This document shows positions 25,239 through 33,914 of a stretch of 64,000 nt of DNA, piece by piece. The translations under genes were made by a program, and so were the position numbers. The notes beneath the pieces are model-generated. The model did not search any database. It saw only the letters and a program-made list of their open reading frames with translations, and was not told the DNA's origin. The stretch comes from Bin87 sp965243255 (GTDB taxonomy: Bacteria > Chloroflexota > Dehalococcoidia > Lucifugimonadales > UBA3495). How positions within the stretch are numbered: the first letter of the stretch is position 1; every line of letters begins with the position of its first letter. The stretch spans positions 1,488,001 through 1,552,000 of the forward strand of contig CBDEUH010000004.1 of NCBI GenBank assembly GCA_965243255.1, read 5' to 3'.

Positions 25239-28200
25239 TTGAGCTTTCTGACGGAACTGGCGCTGCGGCGCAAGCCGGTCACCATCATGGTGATGGTTCT
25301 GCTGCTGGCCGCCGGCCTATATTCCTACGACCGGCTGTCCCAGGAGCTTTTCCCCGAGATCAGCTTCGGCACGGTCTTTGTCATCACCGGCTACCAGCAG
25401 GACCCCAACACCGTCGCCGACGAAGTCACCAAGCCCATTGAGGACAGCATCCTGGGCATGGCCCACCTGCGGGAAGTTACCTCAATATCCACCTCCAACC
25501 AGTCCCAAGTGGTGGCGAATTTTGAAACCGACGCCGATATTGAAGATATCGAGCAGGAAATCCGCACTGAGGTCAGCGCACTCGATCTGCCCGATGTTGA
25601 TTGGGGGCCCATCGTCATCCGGTTCACGTCCGACATATTCCCGGTGATGTATCTCAGCGTCTCGGGAGAAAGGGACATTCCCTCGTTGCAGCGGGTGGTG
25701 GACGACCAGATCGTTCCCCGGCTGGAAGGGGTGGATGGCGTGTACAACGTAGAGGTGCGTGGCGGCATCAACGAACGGGTGTCCATTATCGTTGACCCTG
25801 AACTGCTGGCCCAACACGATCTCACCATTCAGCACATTATCAGCTCGGTATCGGCCAACGCGGCCGACATCAGCGCCGGTTCAATCAACCACGACGACAA
25901 GTCCGTCGTCCTGCGCACCTACTTTGGCTATACCGACCTGGATACCATCCGCAACATCCCGGTGGGTTACACGCGAAGCCCCGGCCCGCCCACGGGCGAT
26001 ACTGCCGGCACACCGGTGCCGCTATCCGCCGTCGCCACCGTTGCCATCGACACTCCTGAGGCTGACACCGTCGTTCGCACCAACGACAACCCCAGCATAT
26101 CCCTGAGAGTGCTGCGCTTGCCGGAAGCCAATACCATTGAAATCACCACCGAGATTCTGGAGCTAATCGAGGAACTGCCGCTGCCGCCGGACGTCAACCT
26201 GGAGGTGATTTACAACGACGGGCCGGAGCTGGAAAAGCAGTTGTCAAACGTCGCCAACCAGGGTGTCCAGGGCTTTGGGATCGCGGTGCTGGCGATATTC
26301 CTGTTCCTGTTGCAGATTCGTCCCACCGCGGTCGCGGGCATACTGCATACGCTGCGGCCCACGGCCATCATCGCCATATCCATCCCGATGAGCATAATGA
26401 TCACCCTGCTGGTGATGGCGGTCTTTGACTGGGCGATAAACTTTATGAGCCTGGCGGGCCTGGCCATTTCGGTGGGCCGCATCGTTGACGACAGCATTGT
26501 CGTGCTGGAGAACACCTACCGGCACGTGCAAGCCGGGGAGGCCCGCTCTACTGCCGCCCTGCGGGGCGCGCGGGAAGTGGGCCCAGCGATTATTGCATCG
26601 ACCCTGACCACCGTTGCCGTCTTTCTGCCGCTGGGGTTCATACCCGGCATTGTCGGTCAGTTTTTCCTGCCCTTCGCTCAAACGGTGTGCGTATCCCTGG
26701 TGGCTTCAACGCTGGTGGCTTTGACCGCCGTGCCAGTCCTTGGCTCGCTGCTGCTGCGGGAGAACGACATGGCCAGCGAAGGCGACGGTGCGGAAAGGGG
26801 CGACACCTGGCTGCAGCGCATTTACACGCCGCCATTGCTCTGGGCCCTGCGCCGTCGCTTCATCGTAGTGGGGGCTTGCATCGTTGTGGTAGCCGCCAGC
26901 CTGTCGCTCATCGCGGTGCTGCCCATCACGCTCTTTTCGGAAGGAGAGACCATCTCGGTGCGCATTGACGTTACGATGCCCGAAAACACCGACGCGTCCA
27001 CCATGTTCCGGCAGGTGCGAGAAATTGAGCAAGTTCTTGCCGGCTTCGTGTCCCAGGGGGACATTGAAACGTACCAGGTAACCATGGGCACGCTCAGCGA
27101 TGAATTTGGGCCCAGCACGGCAGAAACCGGTTATGACGTGGCCGGCTTTTTGATTCCGGTTACCCCCGATACGCCGTCGGACTTTCCGGAACAGCTGCGC
27201 GCCGAACTGCCCCAGGGGGAAAACGCTCGCATCCAACTGTTCGTTGACCGGGGCGGCCCGCCGCAGGCCGACCTGGAGGTAACCGTCAGGGGCGAGGAGT
27301 TCACCGATGTGCAGGCGGCAACTCAGAGCCTGGTTCAACGAATTGGGAATGTTGCCGGCGTGACCAACCTGAAGACCAACATCAGCGATACCTCGGAGGA
27401 GCTGACTTTTACCGTTGACCCGGCCGCCGCCGCCCGCTACGGCCTCACCACCCAGGCCGTTGCCGGCCAGGTTCGCGCCTGGGTGTATGGGGCCGACGTG
27501 GGCGAGGTTAACCTGATGGGCGACTCTTACGACATCATCGTGCGGGGACGCAGCGAAAGCGTGGACGAAATAACGGAACTGCAGCAGCTGCCCATTGGCG
27601 GGATAGTGGGCAACGCCGAACTGGGTAGCATCAGCGAAGTCAAAGCCTCGCTGGGGCCGTCGGTAATCACCCACTACGACGGCGACCGCTCGGCCACCAT
27701 CACCGGGGAGTTTCAGGGTCGAGACCGGCAGGCCATCGCCGCCCGGGTGAACGACGTCATCGCCGAGACGGAGATTCCCACGGGAGTCAACGCTGAGCAG
27801 GGGGGATTCGCCAGCGATATTGAGGAACAGTTCCAGAGCGTGTACATCGCCATGGCCATCGGGGTATCGCTGGTCTATCTGGTAATGGTTGCCAGCATGG
27901 GTTCGCTGCGGGACCCGTTCATCGTGGTGCTGAATATGCCCCTGGCCGTGGTTGGCGCTCTGGTGGCCCTGGTCATCACAGACCGCACTCTGAGCCTGCC
28001 CGCCCTGATGGGGTTCCTGTTCCTCATCGGAATCGTGGTTACCAACGCCATCGTGCTGCTGACCTTCGTCGGGCAATTGCGCGGGCAAGGCTACAACGCT
28101 TTCGACGCGGTGGTGGAGGCCGGCCGCACCCGGCTGCGTCCAATCCTGATGACCGCTTTCACCACGATACTGGCAATCTTTCCACTGGCGTTCAGCGACG

Positions 28201-28391
28201 ACAGCGGACTGGTTGGCGCGGAGCTGGCAACCGTAGTTATCGGCGGACTGGTCAGTTCGACGTTTTTGACGCTGGTTGCCGTGCCCGTTACCTACATGCT
28301 GCTGCACGAAACAATACCCAGCCTGCCGGGTCGCATCACCCGGTTGATTACCCGCCAGCCGGCTGCGCAACCGACTGCAGCAGCCGACTGA
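25239..28391 (+). CDS. RND-family efflux transporter (HAE/AcrB-like)
   Basis: This protein of about 1050 residues has twelve membrane helices and two large extracytoplasmic loops. RND features are an N-terminal helix ending QELFPEISFGTVFV, EVTKPIEDSILGMAHLREV in the porter region, and GRIVDDSIVVLENTYRH, which carries the acidic proton-relay pair of helix 4. The TTG at 25239 follows GGGAGAG and yields the normal MSFLTELALRRKPVT start; an in-frame TTG at 25197 would add 14 residues. It is 36 bp upstream of a membrane-fusion lipoprotein gene, so the two form an efflux unit. No outer-membrane channel gene is nearby. Confidence 0.92.
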   Translation: MSFLTELALRRKPVTIMVMVLLLAAGLYSYDRLSQELFPEISFGTVFVITGYQQDPNTVADEVTKPIEDSILGMAHLREVTSISTSNQSQVVANFETDADIEDIEQEIRTEVSALDLPDVDWGPIVIRFTSDIFPVMYLSVSGERDIPSLQRVVDDQIVPRLEGVDGVYNVEVRGGINERVSIIVDPELLAQHDLTIQHIISSVSANAADISAGSINHDDKSVVLRTYFGYTDLDTIRNIPVGYTRSPGPPTGDTAGTPVPLSAVATVAIDTPEADTVVRTNDNPSISLRVLRLPEANTIEITTEILELIEELPLPPDVNLEVIYNDGPELEKQLSNVANQGVQGFGIAVLAIFLFLLQIRPTAVAGILHTLRPTAIIAISIPMSIMITLLVMAVFDWAINFMSLAGLAISVGRIVDDSIVVLENTYRHVQAGEARSTAALRGAREVGPAIIASTLTTVAVFLPLGFIPGIVGQFFLPFAQTVCVSLVASTLVALTAVPVLGSLLLRENDMASEGDGAERGDTWLQRIYTPPLLWALRRRFIVVGACIVVVAASLSLIAVLPITLFSEGETISVRIDVTMPENTDASTMFRQVREIEQVLAGFVSQGDIETYQVTMGTLSDEFGPSTAETGYDVAGFLIPVTPDTPSDFPEQLRAELPQGENARIQLFVDRGGPPQADLEVTVRGEEFTDVQAATQSLVQRIGNVAGVTNLKTNISDTSEELTFTVDPAAAARYGLTTQAVAGQVRAWVYGADVGEVNLMGDSYDIIVRGRSESVDEITELQQLPIGGIVGNAELGSISEVKASLGPSVITHYDGDRSATITGEFQGRDRQAIAARVNDVIAETEIPTGVNAEQGGFASDIEEQFQSVYIAMAIGVSLVYLVMVASMGSLRDPFIVVLNMPLAVVGALVALVITDRTLSLPALMGFLFLIGIVVTNAIVLLTFVGQLRGQGYNAFDAVVEAGRTRLRPILMTAFTTILAIFPLAFSDDSGLVGAELATVVIGGLVSSTFLTLVAVPVTYMLLHETIPSLPGRITRLITRQPAAQPTAAAD

Positions 28392-28426
28392 ACGGTCCGA
28401 CTTTCACTACTTCGCGAGGCTGTTAA

Positions 28427-30316
28427 TTGAACACTATGCCCTTTCGCTCACTGCCGTTGCTCGCTCATCCGAGACGGTTTATTTCAGTGCTGGTGCCGGC
28501 AATCGTCATTCCGACGCTGCTGGCTTGCGGGGGCGCCTCCGACGCCGCTGACACCAATGGCGGGCGCGGCGCAGGGGCGTCCGACGGCGCGGTAACCAGC
28601 GACGAGTTTCGCGTTCGCAGCGAGCTGCGCTTCGACATCAGCGAGGACCTGGCGTTCGAGATACCAGGGGAGGTGGGCTCAGTCAACGTGGCCGTGGGGG
28701 ATTCGGTGTCTGCCGGGGATGTTCTGGCTACGCTGGACGAAACGACCATGACCAACCTGGAGCAGGTCGTCTCGCAACTGGAACTGGAGCTGAAAGCGGC
28801 GCAGGATGCCCTGGACGCCGTGCTGGGCCTGCAATCCGGTGACGACCTGGTGAAAGACCGGGCGGAGGACGAGCTGGCCAGAGCCGAGAGCGGGTTGAAG
28901 CAAGCCCAGGTTAATCTGGACCAGGCCGAGGAGAGGCTGGCCGATTTCCAATTCGACCACGACCTGAGCCTGGGGAGGGCGCGCCAGGCCCGGGCGGCGG
29001 CAGTAGCTGCGTTAGACCTGGCCGAGGAAAGATTGTCCGATTTTGCTGACGGTCATAGCGAGCGGTTCGCCAATGCTCTGCGAGTCCGTTCCAAAGCCAA
29101 GGTGGACCTGGAAAATGCCGAGGACGCGCTGGCCGACTATCTCCCCGATTACAATCAGGGCGTTATCGAACTGCGAAACGAGATATCCGAAACCGAGCAG
29201 ATGCTGGACAAAGCTCGGGAAGATTTGATTGACATTGACGCCGACCACGCCGATGAGTTGAGTGACGCTAAAGTCGCGCTGGCCACGGCAGAAGGGGAGC
29301 TGACAAAGGCGCGGGAGGCGTACACCGCCTTCTCCGTACAGGCCATTGATGGAACGTTCTTGAACCTGGAAGAAGGTGAAGTTTTCGACGTAGTCCAGCT
29401 CAATGCCCTGCGCGCTGCAGTGGAGGCCGGCGAGCGGGACGTGGCAGAGTGGGAGGAGGAGATTGAAGAACTGGAAGCCGGCCCCAAGGAACTCGACCTG
29501 GCCCCACTCCGCGATAACATCAGCGTACTGGAAGAAAGGTTGGCCAGTTTGAAACGGGACCAAGACGACCTGCTAGACGGCCCCGACCAGGACCAGATCA
29601 GGCTGCTGGAAGCCATAGTGCAAAGCGCCCGGGAGGGCTTGCGGACGGCCGAGCGCGACCTGGCCGAAGCTGAGGCCGGCGTTGACCGGCTGGAACTGGC
29701 CCGCCTGGAGGCTATTGTTGAGAGTCGTCGCCTGGACCTGGACTCCGCGCAGAAACAGTTGGAGAAACTGGAAGAAGGCCCGGACCAAATCGTACTGGAC
29801 AGTCTCAGAACCGCAGTTGATGCGGCGCAGCAGGCGGTAGATACCGCCCGGACGTTCCGGGACGACCTGGCTGGCGGACCCGATGAAATAAACATCGAGC
29901 AGGCTCAATTCCGCATCGACACAGCGGCTCTGAACTACGCCGAAGCGCAGGAAGACCTGGGCGACGCCGTGCTGCGCGCGCCTTTCGACGGCGTGGTCAG
30001 GGTGGTTACCATCGCCTCCGGCGACGTGATCAAGGTGGATGCCCGGGTCATCCAGCTGGTTAATCCGGAGTATGTATCGGTTGAGGGGTTGGTCGAAACC
30101 AACTACATCGAGCGCATCAAGGTCGGGACACGGGCCACCGTTACCCTGGCTGCCGTCCGCGACGTTGTCTTTGACGCGCAGGTCAGCGAAGTCAGCGACG
30201 AGGCTCGCACGGAGCGGGGCGTAATCAGCTTTCCGGTGGTTTTCAGCGTAACCGTGCCCGACGGAATGTCGATTCCGCCGAATCCCGGCCTGGTTACCAC
30301 GACGGTGCTGCCCTAA
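28427..30316 (+). CDS. RND/ABC adaptor (membrane-fusion) lipoprotein with a very long coiled coil
   Basis: This 629-residue protein has a signal peptide ending PTLLACGGAS, a lipobox-like site with Cys at about residue 36. A lipoyl/biotinyl-like half-domain (EIPGEVGSVNVAVGDSVSAG) is followed by a roughly 400-residue charged helical region with heptad repeats, then the second lipoyl half (GDAVLRAPFDGVVRVV) and a beta-barrel. This is HlyD/AcrA architecture with an unusually long alpha-hairpin. TTG at 28427 follows GAGG with 7-base spacing; ATG at 28436 is an alternative. It is the partner of the RND pump just upstream and converges with sucD, overlapping its end by 4 bases. Confidence 0.88.
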   Translation: MNTMPFRSLPLLAHPRRFISVLVPAIVIPTLLACGGASDAADTNGGRGAGASDGAVTSDEFRVRSELRFDISEDLAFEIPGEVGSVNVAVGDSVSAGDVLATLDETTMTNLEQVVSQLELELKAAQDALDAVLGLQSGDDLVKDRAEDELARAESGLKQAQVNLDQAEERLADFQFDHDLSLGRARQARAAAVAALDLAEERLSDFADGHSERFANALRVRSKAKVDLENAEDALADYLPDYNQGVIELRNEISETEQMLDKAREDLIDIDADHADELSDAKVALATAEGELTKAREAYTAFSVQAIDGTFLNLEEGEVFDVVQLNALRAAVEAGERDVAEWEEEIEELEAGPKELDLAPLRDNISVLEERLASLKRDQDDLLDGPDQDQIRLLEAIVQSAREGLRTAERDLAEAEAGVDRLELARLEAIVESRRLDLDSAQKQLEKLEEGPDQIVLDSLRTAVDAAQQAVDTARTFRDDLAGGPDEINIEQAQFRIDTAALNYAEAQEDLGDAVLRAPFDGVVRVVTIASGDVIKVDARVIQLVNPEYVSVEGLVETNYIERIKVGTRATVTLAAVRDVVFDAQVSEVSDEARTERGVISFPVVFSVTVPDGMSIPPNPGLVTTTVLP

Positions 30317-31209
30317 CCGGCCAATCCCGCTTCCCGCAGCGTCCGCTGCGCCGTGGCTCCGATATCCGCCGGCGTCGGTATGATGACCGCGCCGGCCGTT
30401 TCCAGGGCGCGGGTTTTGGCTTCGGCAGTGGCGCTCTCGCCGGTGATGATGGCGCCGGCGTGTCCCATGCGCTTGCCTGATGGGGCGGTAGCGCCGACAA
30501 TCAGCGAGCAGATGGGCTTAGTGAACTCTGACGAGCCGATGTACTCTGCGGCTTCCTGCTCCATGGTGCCGCCGATTTCGCCGATGAACACCACCATGTC
30601 GGTGTCCGGGTCGTCGTTGTACAGGCCCAGGACGTCCACGAAACTGGTGCCGATGATCGGGTCGCCGCCGATGCCCACGCAGGAGGACTGGCCGATGCCC
30701 AGGTCGGTCAGTTGGCCCACTGCCTCATAAGTCAGGGTGCCACTGCGGGAAACCACTCCGACGCGGCCCGGCGCGTGGATGCTGCCCGGCATGATGCCGA
30801 CCTTGCAGCGCGCTCCCGGGTTTATCATTCCCGGACAGTTCGGCCCAATGAGCCGGACTCCCTGGGCGTGCACGTAGCGATACAGCCCAACCATATCGTG
30901 GACCGGAATGCCCTCGGTGATACAGGCAATCAGCGGGATGCCGGCATCCACGGACTCTGCAATAGCGTCGCCGGCGAAGGGCGGAGGTACGAAAATCAGC
31001 GACACATTGGCCTGAGTCGTCGCCACGGCCTCGCCCACCGAGTCGAAAACGGGGACGGTGTCGTCGAAGGTCTGGCCGCCTCGGCCCGGAGTTACGCCGG
31101 CCACCACCTGCGTGCCGTAGGCTTTGCAGGCGCGGGCGTGAAAACTTCCCTCCCGCCCGGTTATGCCCTGCACCAGAATCCGGGATTGCTCATTCAGCAG
31201 GATTCCCAT
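30313..31209 (-). CDS. sucD: Succinate-CoA ligase, alpha subunit
   Basis: The 298-residue protein has the CoA-binding motif GITGREGSFHARACKAYG (about residues 15-32) and the phospho-histidine loop KRMGHAGAIITGES (about residues 245-258). It is the alpha subunit that carries the phosphohistidine and the CoA site of succinyl-CoA synthetase, making ATP or GTP in the TCA cycle. It follows sucC by 19 bp on the same strand, as is usual for this heterodimer. The length is normal. Confidence 0.96.
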   Translation of the reverse strand: MGILLNEQSRILVQGITGREGSFHARACKAYGTQVVAGVTPGRGGQTFDDTVPVFDSVGEAVATTQANVSLIFVPPPFAGDAIAESVDAGIPLIACITEGIPVHDMVGLYRYVHAQGVRLIGPNCPGMINPGARCKVGIMPGSIHAPGRVGVVSRSGTLTYEAVGQLTDLGIGQSSCVGIGGDPIIGTSFVDVLGLYNDDPDTDMVVFIGEIGGTMEQEAAEYIGSSEFTKPICSLIVGATAPSGKRMGHAGAIITGESATAEAKTRALETAGAVIIPTPADIGATAQRTLREAGLAG

Positions 31210-31228
31210 GGCGTTACGCGCTCCGCAC

Positions 31229-32383
31229 CTACGATCCCGGCGCGAGGGCCGCCGCCGCTTCGGTCAGCGTGTCCGTGAAGGTTACGTCGAGGCCCGACTG
31301 GGCCAAGATAGCCTTGCCTTCTTCCAAGTTGGTGCCAAGCATCCGCACTACCAGCGGCTGCGTCGCCTGCCGCTCCTCATAGGCCATCACGATGCCCCGG
31401 GCCGCGATGTCGCAGCGCAGGATGCCGCCGAAGATGTTGACCAGCACCCGGTCAACCTTGGGGTCGGACAGGATGATGCCCACGGCAGTGGCAACCTTTT
31501 CTTCCGAGGCGCCGCCGCCCACGTCCAGGAAGTTGGCGGGAGCCGCGCCGGCCGCGTTGGCCACGTCCAGGGTAGCCATGGCGAGCCCGGCGCCGTTCAC
31601 CAGGCAACCAACGCTACCATCCAGGCTGACGTAGGCGATGTCGTCGTCGGCAGCCCTGGCCTCCAAGGGGTCTTCCTGGCTGCGGTCGCGCAATTGGTGG
31701 AGCTGAGAGTGGCGGAACAGGGCGTCGTCTTCAACGTCCATCTTGGCGTCCAGAGCCACGACGCCGCCGTCTCCGGTCGCGATGAGGGGGTTGACTTCGA
31801 CCAGGGTGCAGTCATTATCGGTGAAAACCCGGTACAGCGCGCTGAGAATATCGGCGCCCTGTCGCGCCGCCGCGCCGGTCAGGCCCAGTCGGGCCGCCAC
31901 CCGCCGACATTGGTAGGGCATCAGTCCCAGGCCCGGTTCAACCGCTTCCGTGATGATGGCATCGGGGTTGTCGGCGGCAACTTCCTCGATGGACATTCCA
32001 CCGGCAGCGCTGGCGATGAGCACCGGGCCCCGGTGATTTCGGTCGATGGCAAGCGCAACGTACATCTCCCGGTCGATGTCGGCCAACTCTTCTATCAGCA
32101 CGGTGTCCACGGGCACGCCGTCGGAATCCGTCTGGTGCGTTACCAGCCGGGAGCCGAGCAGTGCGGCCGCAAAATCGCGTCCCTCTTCGGGGGAGCCAAC
32201 TACCTTGACGCCACCGGCCAGACCCCGCCCTCCGGCGTGAACCTGCGCCTTGACGACACCTCTGCCTCCGAACGATGCCAGGGCGTCCGCCGCTTCCTCA
32301 GGAGTCCGAGCCACTATCCCGTTGGGAACCGGAATGCCTTGATCGGCAAAAATGGCTTTGGCTTGGTATTCGTGCAACTTCAT
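31229..32383 (-). CDS. sucC: Succinate-CoA ligase, beta subunit
   Basis: This 384-residue ATP-grasp protein begins MKLHEYQAKAIFADQGIPVP, the standard SucC start, and has KAQVHAGGRG (nucleotide-binding loop, about residues 43-52) and NIFGGILRCDIAARGIV near the C-terminus. It is the nucleotide-binding partner of SucD. The ATG at 32383 is chosen because the frame upstream (to 32500) has no family similarity and overlaps the promoter of the divergent selenoprotein gene. Only 83 bp separate the two divergent starts. Confidence 0.96.
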   Translation of the reverse strand: MKLHEYQAKAIFADQGIPVPNGIVARTPEEAADALASFGGRGVVKAQVHAGGRGLAGGVKVVGSPEEGRDFAAALLGSRLVTHQTDSDGVPVDTVLIEELADIDREMYVALAIDRNHRGPVLIASAAGGMSIEEVAADNPDAIITEAVEPGLGLMPYQCRRVAARLGLTGAAARQGADILSALYRVFTDNDCTLVEVNPLIATGDGGVVALDAKMDVEDDALFRHSQLHQLRDRSQEDPLEARAADDDIAYVSLDGSVGCLVNGAGLAMATLDVANAAGAAPANFLDVGGGASEEKVATAVGIILSDPKVDRVLVNIFGGILRCDIAARGIVMAYEERQATQPLVVRMLGTNLEEGKAILAQSGLDVTFTDTLTEAAAALAPGS

Positions 32384-32451
32384 CGCCGGAGTATTTTGCC
32401 CTACGCCGCCCCTTCCGTCAACGCACCGGCGCCGGCGGCGTCCGGCGGCTG

Positions 32452-32460
32452 TGCTATATT
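32452..32460 (+). promoter_or_regulatory. Extended -10 promoter of the TlpA-like selenoprotein gene
   Basis: TGC-TATATT ends 6 bases before the GTG start at 32467, which would place the transcription start at or next to the start codon. This suggests a leaderless message. The sequence is identical to the element at 13564-13572. Confidence 0.55.
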
Positions 32461-32466
32461 TATCGG

Positions 32467-33174
32467 GTGTTTTCACCGATTTCGAAAACCACGGCAACAC
32501 TGGTCGTTATCGCTATGCTTGCTGTGCTGGCGGGATGCACGCCGTCGCCGGCCAATCCTTCGCCGAAGGCCGACCATGTGACCACCGTTGAGGCGCTGCT
32601 GCCAACCGCCGCGCCCACGGAACCGACAACTGCCACGGCGATGGCCGAACCGACGGCCACGCCCATCGACACTCCCGCCCCTCCAACCTACACCCCCCGT
32701 CCGCGGCCCACGTACACGCCGCGTCCGGCGCCGACGCGGGAAGGCGATGGGGAGCGAACCGCGGCCCCCTCTTTCCAGGCGGAACTGCTGGACGGAACGG
32801 AAATTACGCTTTCGGAGACCTTCGGCACGCCGACGCTGCTGGCGTTCTGGGCGCCCTGGTGACCACACTGTGCGCGGGAGTTTCCCGCCCTGGAGGAGCT
32901 GTATCGTGAAGAGTTGCGCGATGCCGGCGTGAATGTCATCGGGGTGTCTCAGTTCAATACCACCAGTGCGGATACGATAGCGTTCGTGGAGCGCAACGAG
33001 CTCACCTTCCCCAACTTCTACGACCCTGACGCAGGGGTGGCGATTGCCTATCAGATTCGGGGCGTGCCCAGCTACGTGTTTTTGGATAAAGAGGGTCGTA
33101 TCGCCCATCGCAGCACCGGCGCGCGGGGCGTGCAGCTGATTGAGTCGGTACTGAACGAATTGGCAGCGGAATAA
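32467..33174 (+). CDS. TlpA/ResA-like thioredoxin-fold lipoprotein with in-frame TGA (selenocysteine) in the active site
   Basis: Read through TGA at 32860-32862, the gene encodes 235 residues. An N-terminal signal ends VLAGC (Cys about residue 18), a canonical lipobox. A Thr/Pro-rich linker follows to about residue 100, then a TlpA-type thioredoxin domain: FGTPTLLAFWAPW-U-PHCAREFPALEEL, with U at residue 132 and the resolving Cys at 135, later GVPSYVFLDKEG with the cis-Pro. The TGA falls exactly where redoxin relatives have the first Cys of WCxxC, and the frame is kept on both sides. A hairpin 12-26 bases after TGA is a plausible SECIS. A role as an extracytoplasmic thiol (or selenol) oxidoreductase is inferred. 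GTG at 32467 is the best start. Confidence 0.87.
32860..32862 (+). other. Putative selenocysteine codon (TGA, residue 132)
   Basis: This in-frame TGA replaces the first cysteine of the thioredoxin-type motif (WAPW-U-PHC). The sequence after it continues the same fold in the same frame for 104 residues. A sequencing error is possible but less likely, because only this codon differs from a Cys codon (TGT or TGC) by a single base. Confidence 0.85.
32874..32888 (+). promoter_or_regulatory. Candidate bacterial SECIS hairpin (TlpA-like gene)
   Basis: GCGGGA (32874-32879) pairs with TCCCGC (32883-32888) around a GTT loop whose first base, G, is 18 nt after the TGA. Outer bases CCA (32863-32865) and TGG (32891-32893) can add a lower helix. 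The UGSC gene has a hairpin of the same design. Confidence 0.65.
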
Positions 33175-33184
33175 TCCGAACTTG

Positions 33185-33193
33185 TGCTATAAT
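33185..33193 (+). promoter_or_regulatory. Extended -10 promoter of the rpsF-ssb-rpsR operon
   Basis: TGC-TATAAT is a perfect -10 hexamer with the extended TGn motif, 35 bp before the rpsF start. No good -35 box lies at the usual distance. It resembles the elements at 13564 and 32452. Confidence 0.65.
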
Positions 33194-33227
33194 CGTCAAC
33201 GCTTTTACCAATTCAGGAGATTGCAAC

Positions 33228-33908
33228 TTGCGCCACTACGAACTCGTAACCATTCTCAGCCCGATGCTCAACCAGGAGGACGCGTCGGCGACCTGGGATG
33301 AAATCAAGTCCTTTATCACCGGACGCGACGGCGAGATAACCGCCGAGCAGACCTGGGGAACCCGCCGGTTGGCCTATCCCATACGCAAGGGAAACTACAA
33401 CTTCCTGGAAGGTTCCTACTACCTGAGCTCCTTCACCTCGGAGAACGCGTTCAACCGGGAGCTGGAGAACTACCTGCGCCTGCATGACAACGTGCTGCGC
33501 TCCCTGGTGATACGCTGCGACGGCCCGCTGGCCGACCGGCCGGCCCCCGGCCCGCTGACCGCGCCGTCCCGCTACATCCCGCCCGGACGGGGACGCCGTA
33601 ACGACGGCGGTGGACCGATACCGGAAGCGGCGGGCGGCTTCGGCGATAGAGGGCCAGCCCGTACTCCAGACGCCGCGCCGCCGGCCCCGGCCGCCGCGCC
33701 CGTTGACGCATCCGCAAGCGAACCTACGCCGGAGGCTCCGGCAGTGGCAGAAGCTGCGCCCGCGCCCGAACCTGCCGCCGTTGCGCCGGTGACGGAACCC
33801 GAAGTCGAGGCTCCTGCCGCTACGGAAACGCCGGAGGCCACCATGGAAACGGCTGCTGAGGCTGCACCGGCTCCTGCCGAAGAATCCGCCAGCGAACCCG
33901 AAGCGTAG
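33228..33908 (+). CDS. rpsF: Small ribosomal subunit protein bS6 with a long C-terminal tail
   Basis: Residues 1 to about 98 are a normal bS6: RHYELVTILSP at the start, WGTRRLAYPIRKGNYNFLEG in the middle, and LRSLVIRCDG at the end. About 125 further residues are low complexity, dominated by Ala, Pro and Glu with no net fold. It binds 16S rRNA together with bS18. The TTG at 33228 is preceded by AGGAG at 9-base spacing. The rpsF-ssb-rpsR order is the classical bacterial operon. The tail is a lineage feature rather than a frameshift, because it keeps a biased composition to the stop. Confidence 0.95.
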   Translation: MRHYELVTILSPMLNQEDASATWDEIKSFITGRDGEITAEQTWGTRRLAYPIRKGNYNFLEGSYYLSSFTSENAFNRELENYLRLHDNVLRSLVIRCDGPLADRPAPGPLTAPSRYIPPGRGRRNDGGGPIPEAAGGFGDRGPARTPDAAPPAPAAAPVDASASEPTPEAPAVAEAAPAPEPAAVAPVTEPEVEAPAATETPEATMETAAEAAPAPAEESASEPEA

Positions 33909-33914
33909 GTTATC

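Noticed and set aside
32860..32862. TGA as a nonsense mutation or frameshift making a thioredoxin pseudogene
   Set aside because: The frame is preserved on both sides with intact motifs, the position is that of a redox Cys, and a second gene in the window shows the same pattern.
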